NCBI GenBank assembly: GCA_963834365.1
Contig: CAWIBS010000039.1
Coordinates: 186,001-250,000, forward strand
Direction: 5' to 3'
Source of the DNA: CAWJAP01 sp963834365
Lineage (GTDB): Bacteria; Acidobacteriota; Vicinamibacteria; Vicinamibacterales; Vicinamibacteraceae
Length of the DNA: 64,000 nt
Part shown: positions 23,104 through 32,433 of the stretch, one piece after another
Numbering within the stretch: position 1 is the first letter of the stretch
Layout of the letters: each line of letters starts with the position of its first letter
Made by a program: the position numbers and the translations under genes
Notes under the pieces: generated by a model
What the model saw: only the letters and a program-made list of their open reading frames with translations
Databases searched by the model: none
What the model was told of the DNA's origin: nothing

Positions 23104-25618
23104 ACGCGCCCACCGCCATTGGTCGCTATCAGGTTCGCGAGCGGCTCGGACAGGGCGGCATGGGGACGCTGTTCCTGGCGCTCGATCCGGCCATCGATCG
23201 GCTCGTGGCGCTGAAGGTGCTGCGCGTGGACGACCCCGATGTCCGGGAGCGCTTCGAGCGCGAAGCGCGATTCGCCGCACGCCTCCAGCACCCGAACATC
23301 GTGACGATCTACGACGTCGGCGAGCACGAGGGCCAGCCGTTCATCGCGATGGAGTACATCCCGGGCGACACGCTGGACGATGGTCATCCGGCGGCGGGCG
23401 CCAATCGATCTGCGACGCAAGCTGGAGATGCTCGTCGACGTCTGCGCCGGGCTCGCCTACGCCCACAAGCATGGCATCGTCCATCGCGACGTGAAGCCGG
23501 CCAACCTGATCGTGAGCCGCGAGTCGCAGACCGTGAAGATCCTCGACTTCGGGATCGCCCGCGCCGGCGAGTCGGGCCTGACGCAGGTGGGCATGGTGAT
23601 CGGCACGCCGCACTACATGTCGCCCGAACAGGTGCGTGGCGAGCTGGTCGATCATCGCAGCGACATCTTCGCCGTCGGGCTCGTCCTGTACGAGCTGCTC
23701 GTCTATCGCCGCGCCTTCGAGGCCGACTCGCAGACCGCGGTCCTGCTGAAGATTCTGAACGAAGCGCCGCCTGACCTCCTCACCCTCGACCCCGGCCTCG
23801 ACCCGGCCGTCACGGCCATCGTCGAACGCACGCTGGCGAAGGATCCCGCGCAGCGCCCGCCGGATCTCGGAGCCCTCAGGACCGATCTGACGCGGCTCAT
23901 CTACCGGCTCGAGACGACCGGCCCCGACGATCGCACGATGATCGTCCCGCGGCCGTTGCCGAGGACCGGGAGTGCCGGTGCGACCGGCACGCCGGAGCGC
24001 TCCGCGACGGGAGCGCCGCCGTCGGCGCGGCGACCTGCACCGGAGGTGGAGACGCTCGTGCGCGAGGCGCGCGCCCGGATTGCGGCCGGCGCGTTGACCG
24101 AGGCGAGCAAGCTCCTGCGCCAGGCCGCACAGATCGATCCGCAGGCGCCGTCGATTGCGAGCGCGCGCGAGGCCCTCGAGCAGGTCCTGGCCGAGCGCGA
24201 GCGGCACGAGGATCGGGCGCGGCGCGTCGCCGCGGCGGTGGCGCACGGCCGCCAGGCGCTGGAGGCCGGTTCGATCGATTCGGCCATCCGCGCGATGCTC
24301 GAAGCGCTGAGCCTCTCCCCGAACGACAGCGGCGCCCTCGCCTTGCGTGTGGAGATCGAGAAACGCGCGCCGCCAGGCCCGGCCATCCTCACGCCGGTCA
24401 GCGTGACGCCGCCCCCACCGCCGCCAGTGCCGCTGGCGGGCCCGGCCGTCCACCCGCCGGCGCCGGGGATGCCAGCCGCGCCATCGCGCGCGTCGGCGAG
24501 ACTTCCGCTGGCGTTCCTGGCCCTCGCCGCGGCAATCGTGCTGCTGCTGGGCCTCGGCGCCGTCATGATCTGGCGGCAGTTCTCCCCACCACCGATGCCG
24601 CCGCCAACGCGGGCCGAGACTGCGCCGGGGCGCAGCGCGCCACCCCCTGCGGCGCCGTCATCGCCAGCGGTCGAGAACCCCCCCACGGCGACAGGGCCTC
24701 CGCCCAGAGTTCCCGATGAGCCTCCAGAGCCGAGGATCAGCGCCACCGACCCGGCGGCATTGGTCACCGCGCGTCTGACCGAGGCCGTCCGCGAGTTCGA
24801 TGACGGCAGGTACCAGCGCCGCGCTCGACCATCTCGCGGCGTTGATCGAGGAAGCCCCGGCGCGCGCCGACCTGCGGGACACTGCCGAGCGGTGGGCGCG
24901 CGTCCTGCGACGGCGTGCGCACGAGGCGCGCGACGCCGTGCCCAAACCGAGGCGCGTCACGTGGCCGGCGCCGCTGCGGGCGGCCAACCAGCTTCTCCGC
25001 ATCGGGGACGCACAACTGCAGAACGGCGAGATGATCGCGGCGGCGCGCTCGTTCGAAAAGGGCCGCGCGGCCTGGGCGCGTCTGGCCGACGTGGTGGCCG
25101 CGCGCCGGGACGGGCGAGTCGGTGCGCAGGCGTCGCGCATCGATCCAGCGCCCACGCCCGGTGCGCGCGAGGACGCGGCGGCTGCGGTACCGCCCACGGT
25201 CGCCGCGCCCGATGTGCCCGCGCCCCCTCCGCCCGGGACGCGCGAGCCCGCGAAGGCGTCCGAGCCCGCGGTGGACGATGCGGTTCGAGCGGGCATCAAC
25301 CGGACCCTGGCCGCCTTCGAGCAGGCGTTCGACAGCCGCAGCGCCGATTCGCTCAGGCCCATCTGGCCGTCGCTGTCGAGCGGCGCCTTGCAGTCCTACC
25401 GGTCGCAGTTCTCGCGGACGCTGTTCCAGCAGTGGACCTACACCGCGCGCGACATTCGTGTGGGAGCTAGCGGCAATCGGGCGATTGCGGAATGCACCGT
25501 CACGGTCTCGATTCAGGAGGCCGGCTCGCGCGAGACCCGCAGCGAGACCCGCCACGTCCGGTTCGAGCTCGAACGCCTCGGACCGCTCTGGGTCATTGCC
25601 GGGGTGTCGGGCGTGTAG
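23100..25618 (+). CDS. PknB-type Ser/Thr kinase with one transmembrane helix (two frameshifts)
   Basis: The kinase domain starts IGRYQVRERLGQGGMGTLFLA, with ALKVLRVD, catalytic loop HRDVKPAN, DFG and GTPHYMSPEQ. A helical, TPR-like segment follows (VREARARIAAGALTEASKLLRQAAQIDP), then Pro-rich linkers, a transmembrane helix near residue 475 (FLALAAAIVLLLGLGAVMIW) and an extracytoplasmic part whose last ~110 residues look like a small SnoaL/NTF2-like domain (INRTLAAFEQAFDSRSADSLRPIWPS...ARDIRVGASGNRAIAECTVTV). Frames break near 23385 and at 24814, where a base is added after GTAC. The N-terminal kinase is about 60% alike by eye to the preceding gene, so they look like tandem duplicates with different tails. 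Confidence 0.9.
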
Positions 25619-25627
25619 GTCGTCGGC

Positions 25628-25647
25628 GGCGGGGCTGAAGCCCCGCC
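25628..25647. repeat. REP-like palindrome
   Basis: GGCGGGGCTGAAGCCCCGCC followed by CTCCT lies between the convergent ends of the kinase gene and the large surface-protein gene, 3 nt from the latter's stop codon. Confidence 0.85.
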
Positions 25648-25650
25648 CTC

Positions 25651-28600
25651 CTATTGCAGCTTGGTCGCGAGCAGGTTCGATCCGGCGGCCCAGGTGACGC
25701 CGCCCGCGTTCCAGTACATCGCCCGCTCGACGACGATCTGCGCCGCCGACGCGGGCAGTCCGTGCGGCCGGCTTTCGACGATGACACTGAAACGGGTGCC
25801 GGGCGCCAGCGCGAACTCCGTCCCGACCGGCACGTTGAACCGGCTGTTGGCCGCCACGATGTACTCGCGGACGAGCGGCGCGCCCGACTCGAAGAGCACG
25901 GTGACCCGCAGGGCGGCCGCAAGTCGCCGACGTGTTGGCCACCAGGATGTAGGTCTGGGTGGCCTCGGTCCCGGTTCCCAGTTCGCCATCCGCCACGGCC
26001 CATTTCGTTCCGGTCACCGTCGAGCCCGCCGAGTTGTGCGCCTCGTACCACGCCTGACCGTGCGGCCACCACATCGCGCGCTCGGCGATGATCGGCACGC
26101 CGTTGGTGGATTGCACGATCACCGACACGGCCGTATCCGCGAGCGCCGGGTCCTCGCTGCGACGTAGATCGTCTGCCGGCTGTTGGCCGGCACCGTGTAG
26201 TGCTTCACCACCGTCGGCCCCGTCCGGCAGCAGGTAGGTCGCCGTCACCGCCGCATCCGTCGCATTCGGATTCGCGAACAGCAGGAACAGGTCGAAGAAC
26301 TGGCCCGTTGCGCCTTCAGCGAAGAACCACTGCGTGGAGAGCGCCGTGACGCCGGCGCTGTCATGGCCGGCGGCAAAGACGTCCGCCGCCGAGGAATACA
26401 TCGCCCGCTCGACGATGATCGGCACCGCGTTGGTGCTCGTGACGACAGCCGACACGTCGGTCGCGGCCAGCTCCGGAATCTCGTCCACCGGGAGCGTGAA
26501 CCGGCTGTTCGGCGGCGACCTCGTAGCTGCGCACGATCGGCGCACCGGTCGGCAGCAGAAACCGGATCTCCACCTGCGCCGCCGTCGTCGAGGCTCGGGT
26601 TCTGGATCAGATAGAAGAGGGAGAGGTCGCCGTGCGTCGCGCCCTCGGCCAGGTACCACTGCAGCGACGGCGCCGGCACGCTGGATTCCGCGTGCGCCCC
26701 GTCGCGCGTCGCGCCCCAGCGCATCGTCCGGTCGACGATGATTTCGCTGTCGGATTCGACGATGGTCGAGATGTTTGCCGACAACAGCCCCGGGAGGAGC
26801 TCCAGATCGATCGTCCGCCGCGAGCTCGCCGGAATCGTCTGGAACCGCCGCACGACGATGCCCGCGTGCGTCTGGAAGCGGAACAGCAGGCGCGCCGCCG
26901 CCAGGTTCGGGTTGGCCACGGCGATGCGCGTCGTGAAGAACGATCCCGTGGCGCCCTCGGCGAGGTAGCGGGTGTAGAGGCCGCGCGGGTGTGTGAGGTC
27001 GATGCACTCTTGCGCGTTCGTGCGTCCGTCCGCGTCCGGGTCGAGGGCGGCATCGGTCGCATCAGCCGGCGACAGCCCGTACTGCGACCTCCCACGCGTC
27101 GGGCATCGTGTCTCCGTCGCTATCGGTACCCGTACCCGTGCACGTGAGAATCGGCGGCTCGGCCGGGTTGTAGGTGAAGGTCTGGGCGGCCGACGGCGGC
27201 TGGCCCGGGACCGAGACGATGACCTCGACCGGACCTTCGACGCCGGGCGGCGTCACGGCCACGATCTGCGTGTTGCCGAGCACCTGCACGTCGATGGCGG
27301 ACACGCCGCCCACGGTGACGGTCGAACCCGCCGCGAACTGGGTGCCGGTGATCGTGATCGACGTGCCGCCAGCTCACCGGACCATTGTTCGGCTCCACGG
27401 TCGTAATTGTCGGCTGGGCGGCGGGCGCGTCCACGATGTACGTGAACGGCACGTCCGAGACGGCGATGGCGCCATCGGCATTCTCGACGACGATCGGCAC
27501 TGGACCCGCCACCGGGAACGGCGGAGCCGTCACCGTGATCGACGTGGCGTCGAACGAGGTGACCGTGCCCGTCAGCGGTCCAAACCTCACCGTCGGCGCC
27601 GAGAATCCGCTGCCGTTGATGGTGACGACCGTGTTCACCGCCGTCGCCGGGCCGGTGACGGGATTGAAGGTCGTGATGTCGGGCGCCGTGAGACCCGCAA
27701 CATATGTATACGAGACGGCGTTGCTGGCCTCTCCATCGGCGATGACCCGCACCTGGACGATCGTGCCAGCGGGAAGATTCGGCGCGTTGGGCACGCGCAT
27801 TTGCGCGTCGTTGATTCGCTGGGACGCAACCGTCGTGCCGTTCCACGACACGGTTGCCCCGACGATGAAGTTCGCGCCGTGGATCTCGACGGGATTCCCG
27901 CCGCCCGCCGGGCCGCTCGACGGGGACAGACCGGCAATGAACGGCGTGTCATTGGGGTCGGGCGGCACTTCCTGGGTCTCGACGTTCGGCTCGCCGCCGC
28001 CCGAACCCGGCGTCGGCTGGGAGGTGCTGCCGGTGTTCGACCCGTCGCCGCTGGCCGTCGGATCCTCGGTGCTCTGGGTCGGGGCCGGCGGATTGACCAC
28101 GGGCTCGGGCGGCGTGTCGTCGGTGGGCGAGGGAATCACGCCGGTCGTGGACTTCCCGTCGTTCACCGCCTCGTGCACGCCCAGCGCCGCCGCAGCCGCC
28201 CCGCGCGCGGCATTCGGGTCCTCGGTCGCGAACACGAGCAGCTGGCCGTTGCCGCTGATGAAGGGCGAGCCGCTGTCGCCGGGGAATTCCGTGCTCCTGC
28301 GGACGCTCAGCCGCCGCATCGTCACGCCCATGGCCCGGTCGAAGATGAAGATGTCGCTGGCCCGGTTGAAGTCGATGGACGCGCAGTTGGGCGGCGGATT
28401 GACCGCGGCGTTCGACGCGAAGGTGGAGAACACCACGTAGCGTCCGTCGTGCGTCATCGACGGATCGAGGCTGTGATTCGTGAGGCTCTGACGGCACTGA
28501 TTGACGCTGACCAGGATGGTGTTGATCGAGCCGGGCTCGTCCATCACGCCGTCCCCGTCGACGTCGCGATCGTGCAGGAAGATGTCGAAGCGATCGGTGC

Positions 28601-29617
28601 TGCCGCCGGCGAGATTCCCGGCGAGCGACTCGAACGCCACGAAGCGGCCGTTGAGGCTGATCGTGGCGTTGCGGCTGTGGTTGTCCCCGAACACGAAGTT
28701 GCCGTTCGTGCTGACGCGCCGGGTCGCCCGGGTCAGGCGGTCGTGCACGAACACATCCGAGAATCCGAGGGTGTCGCCGGACACCAGATTCGTCGCCTGC
28801 GAATGGAACGCGACGAAGCGGCCGTCTCCGCTGATGGCCGGATCGACGCTGTCGCCGCCGATGGCCTGGAGCGGAGGCGTCGTCCTCAGGGGGAGCTCAT
28901 GCTCACGCGCACGGTGGACACCCGATCCGCGGCGCCGGTCAGGCCGAAGGTCCCGTTGCCGTCGGCATCGCGGTCGTGGAGGAACACGTCGAGCAGGTTG
29001 TTGGTGTCGCCACTCACGAGATTCGTCGCCCGTGACTGGAACGCGACGAACCGGCCATTGCTGCTGATGGCCGGATGCGTGCTCTCGCCGCCGATGGCCT
29101 GGGCGCCCGCCGACGAGATGCTGATCCTCTGCACGGTGCCGTTCGACCGGTCGCGCACGTAGATGTCGTCCACACCGTTGGTGTCTCCGGGCACCAGCGC
29201 GTAGCGGGACTCGAAGGCGACGTATCGTCCCGTATAGCTGAAGACCGGCCGCCGCGCGCCGGCGATTGACCGCGCGATGGGTGCGACGTACGTGAAGCTG
29301 AACGACCGCGCGATGCCGGCCGAGGTGACGACGAAGGTTGCAGGGCCGGCAGGGCGGGCCGGCGTCACGAAGGTCAGGCGCGTCAGGCTGTGCACGACGA
29401 TGCTCGCCGGCTGCACGCCGCCACCCGTGATCGTCACCGTGATGGGAGCGGTCGGCGCAAACCACCCGTTGCCGAGCACCTCGACTGTCGTACCGCCCGT
29501 CGTCGAGCCGCGAGATGGCGTGCGGGCCGTGATGGCCGGCGCGATCTGGGCGAAGAGCGTGCCCACGCCACCGAAGAGACAGAGCGCGACCAGCGCCAGA
29601 CGAGAGCTCACCGCCAT
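25651..29617 (-). CDS. Large secreted protein: IPT/TIG, PD40 propeller and C-terminal repeats (several frameshifts)
   Basis: Read across frames this is one protein of about 1,320 residues. A signal peptide (ALVALCLFGGVGTLFAQ) is followed by one IPT/TIG domain (ITARTPSRGSTTGGTTVEVLGNGW), then a TolB/PD40-like propeller with repeats such as GRYVAFESRYALVPGDTNGVDD and GRFVAFHSQATNLVSGDT. An acidic Pro/Thr/Ser linker leads to three IPT/TIG domains, a calcium-type motif (GTDSDGDTMPDAWEV, DPDADGRTNAQE) and about four copies of a ~115-residue module marked by YLAEGATG.FF and VPIIVERAMYW. The start at 29617 is supported by GAGGAG 7 nt upstream. Frames change near 28890, 27370, 27090, 26575, 26510, 26200 and 25920. 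It is probably cell-surface; function unknown. Confidence 0.8.
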
Positions 29618-29875
29618 CGTGTCGCTCCTCGGGTCCGCCGTGCCGGCGGACGGCCCTCGGCCTTTCAGCCGGCCATCCGCCGACGGCCCCTCAGTTTTGT
29701 AACGATTCGCGCGCCTTGGTAGAACGCCCGGCAACCCGCGGCTGGTTCAAGCGGTCACGTCGGCTTGGGTTCAGTCTTCGTGGCCGCGCCTCGGCGGCTC
29801 GGGGTCCGGCCGAAGCCGGAAACTACGTCCCCAAGCGAAAGCAGGTCCAGGCCGCCGCTAGAATAGCCAGTCCCT

Positions 29876-31237
29876 ATGTCTTCAGGTCTTCGATCCGGCT
29901 CGCTGCCCCGGCTGCTCGCACGCTCGATTCCCGGCATCTCGTCCGCGGTGCTCGCCGTCGCCGCCGCATCGGCAGGTCCCGCGCTCGCACAGACGCATCC
30001 CGGCCATGACGCGCACGCGGCGCCCGCGACGGCGATGCTCTGCGGATTGTGTCCCGCGTCTCGCGAAGCGTCCGGCACGAGCTGGCAGCCGGATACGAGC
30101 GAGCTGCATGGCATCCGCCGCGGCCTCGGGGTCTGGCAGCTCAGCGCGCACGGCGACATCGCCATCGTCTCGGCGCGCGAGGACGGGCCGCGCGGGGCCA
30201 GCCAGAGCTTCAGTACCAATCACGTGATGGTCCGCGGCAGCCGGCCCGTCGGGGCCGGCGTCTTCGGTCTGCGGACGATGTGGTCGCTCGAGCCAACGAC
30301 CGGCAAGGAGGGCTACCCGCTGCTGCTGCAGAATGGCGAGACCGCGGATGGCCTCAATGCGCTCGTCGATCGGCAGCACCCGCACGATCTCACGATGGAG
30401 CTGGCGGTGACCTACGCCCGTGCGACCGGCCCCGATCGCGCGTTCTTCGTCTACCTCGCTGCTGTCGGGGAGCCGGCGCTGGGCCCGCCGGCGTTCATGC
30501 ACCGCGCGTCGGCCGCGGTCATCCCCGTCGCCCCGATCGGCCATCACTGGCTCGATTCGAGCCACATCAGCTACGGCGTCGTCACGGCGGGTTTCATCCC
30601 CGAGCGGCGGGTGAAGTTCGAAGCGTCGGCGTTTCGCGGACGTGAGCCGGATCAGGAGCATTGGGGCTTCGAGGCCCCCGCCCTCGATTCCTTTGCCTTC
30701 CGCGCCTCGATCAACCCGTCGCCGACGCTGGCGCTCCAGGTTTCGGCGGGACGGTTGTCGTCGCCGGAGCAGATTCATCCTGGAGCCGATGTGACGCGAT
30801 TGACCGCCTCGGCCATGTGGTCTCGGGCGTGGACCGCACGGACACGCCTCGATGCCAGCGTCGCCTGGGGCCGCAACCATCGTGAGCGGACCATCTCCAC
30901 TCTGCCGGGCGGCTTCCTCCATGTCGTGGCCGGCCGCATCACGCAGGCGTTCCTCGGCGAAGCGACGCTCCAGGCCTTCGAGCGGCACGGCATCGGCCTG
31001 CGCGTCGAGCGCGCGGACAAGGATGAGCTCTTTTCGGTCGGCGACCCGCGCCACAACCTGGTTTTCACCGTGTCACGGCTGACAGCGGCCTACCAGTTCG
31101 ACGTGCTCCGCTGGCACGCTGGCCGACTCGGCCTGGGCGCGGCGGTGTCATGGATCGATGTCCCGGGAGCGATTGAAGGGGCGTACGGTGATCAGTCCGT
31201 GTCGCCGCAAGGCTTCCTCCGGCTGCGCGTGCATTGA
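29876..31237 (+). CDS. Outer-membrane beta-barrel protein of an uncharacterised conserved family
   Basis: The product is 453 residues with a signal peptide ending ALAQ and a His-rich mature start (THPGHDAHAAP). The conserved stretch RGSRPVGAGVFGLRTMWSLEP, YPLLLQNGETADG, LVDRQHPHDLTMELAV, GPPAFMHRAS and HHWLDSSHISYGVVT identifies a family I recall near copper and metal-resistance genes, without known activity. Alternating strands and a final LRLRVH fit a barrel. TAGAAT at 29859-29864 sits only 12 nt before the ATG and there is no ribosome binding site, so a leaderless transcript is possible. The ~258-nt divergent space upstream shows nothing else. Metal linkage is inference only. Confidence 0.75.
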   Translation: MSSGLRSGSLPRLLARSIPGISSAVLAVAAASAGPALAQTHPGHDAHAAPATAMLCGLCPASREASGTSWQPDTSELHGIRRGLGVWQLSAHGDIAIVSAREDGPRGASQSFSTNHVMVRGSRPVGAGVFGLRTMWSLEPTTGKEGYPLLLQNGETADGLNALVDRQHPHDLTMELAVTYARATGPDRAFFVYLAAVGEPALGPPAFMHRASAAVIPVAPIGHHWLDSSHISYGVVTAGFIPERRVKFEASAFRGREPDQEHWGFEAPALDSFAFRASINPSPTLALQVSAGRLSSPEQIHPGADVTRLTASAMWSRAWTARTRLDASVAWGRNHRERTISTLPGGFLHVVAGRITQAFLGEATLQAFERHGIGLRVERADKDELFSVGDPRHNLVFTVSRLTAAYQFDVLRWHAGRLGLGAAVSWIDVPGAIEGAYGDQSVSPQGFLRLRVH

Positions 31238-31244
31238 GGTCGGT

Positions 31245-32283
31245 ATGCCCAGAAAATCTTCCGGAGGTTCTTCGCGGACATCCCGTGCGAGCGCCGGCGC
31301 GCGCACGTCACGGCGCAGCGATCTCCTCGACGTCGAATTCGATCTGCGCGATGTCGAAGGCCGGGCCGTGCAGGACCCCGAGGCGTTCTTCACCTTCCGC
31401 CGTCTCTCGGACAACCGCCAGATCGGCGGACAGATCCGGCTGGTCCTCGACGGATCCCCGGTGCGATTCGCCATCCCGGCACAGGCCGGCGACCCGGTGG
31501 TCTGCGACCTCGATCTGCAGCGCTACCGGTTTGCGCGGTCGCCCGTCTTCTTCAGAACCCCAGGGCCGCCGATCCGCCGGACGTGCGCGCTGCTGCGAGA
31601 GCCTCTCGAGTGGCAGCCGGCGTTCACGGCCTGGACGGATCTCCCGGCTGCCTTCTCGGATCTCGTCGCGGTTCTGACGAACTCGACCGGAGTGTCATGG
31701 CCTGGCGCCGGTCCGTCGCCCGGGACGCCGACGGGTGCCGTCTACGACGCGCTGACGGGCGCTGACACGGTGCTGGCCAAGACTGCCCTTCTCAACATCC
31801 ACCAGCGGCCTGAGGACGGCCAGGGAGCCGATCTCCGGTACGCGGTCGTGGTTCTCGTTCGTCGACCGGATCATCGCCCTCGACCGGGAACGTGTCATGG
31901 CATTCGTGCAGCCGGGCATGGAAACGAGCGTCCGCCACATCCACGACCACATCGACGAGTTCCGCGCCGACTTCGAGCGGACGCCGGCGGAGAACCATCG
32001 GCGCAACGTGCCACCGGACTTGCGGTCGCGCATCACGCGCATGGTCAGCATCAAGTCGGCGCACGCCCACGGGAACTTCCAGCTGACGGTGTCGCACCTC
32101 GACGCCCCGGATGCCATCCTGCTCGATGCCGACATCGACGAGAGCGGGCGGCTCTTCGCACACCTCATCGATACCTTCAGGCACAGATTCACGGGGGGCA
32201 CGCATCCCCACGACATCCACGAACTGCTCTGGCATCAGCACGGCGCCGACCCCGGGTTCGATCTCGGCTACCGGCTGGTTTGA
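31245..32283 (+). CDS. Conserved protein of unknown function (one frameshift)
   Basis: I do not recognise a named family. The product is about 346 residues with no signal peptide. A basic Ser/Arg/Gly start (MPRKSSGGSSRTSRASAG) is followed by a beta-rich N-half (LLDVEFDLRDVEGRAVQDPEAFFTF...GQIRLVLDG) and, after a frame change near 31815, a helical C-half (WFSFVDRIIALDRERVMAFVQPGMETSVRHIHDHID...NFQLTVSHLDAPDAILLDADIDESG) with a His-rich end (GGTHPHDIHELLWHQHG). The ATG is 8 nt after the barrel gene's stop with GAGGT in between, so they are probably co-transcribed. Confidence 0.7.
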
Positions 32284-32285
32284 GA

Positions 32286-32432
32286 GCAGGCATCAGGGAC
32301 CAGGGACTAGATACCAGGGACCAGGGACCAGGGACCAGGGACCAGGGATCAGGGAGCAGGCGGGATTCAGGCCTCAAACGCTCAGAGACCTCCCTGATCC
32401 CTGACCTGGATCCCTGGTACCTGATCCCTGAC
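32286..32432. repeat. Word array with opposed arms (unit GGGACCA / CCCTGAT)
   Basis: About eight tandem GGGACCA/GGGATCA words lie at 32299-32360. The complement series (CCCTGATCCCTGACC, CCCTGGTACCTGATCCCTGA) lies at 32392-32432. It sits between convergent genes and may act as a bidirectional hairpin terminator. The right arm touches the stop codon of the MFS-spermidine synthase gene. Confidence 0.85.
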
Positions 32433-32433
32433 A

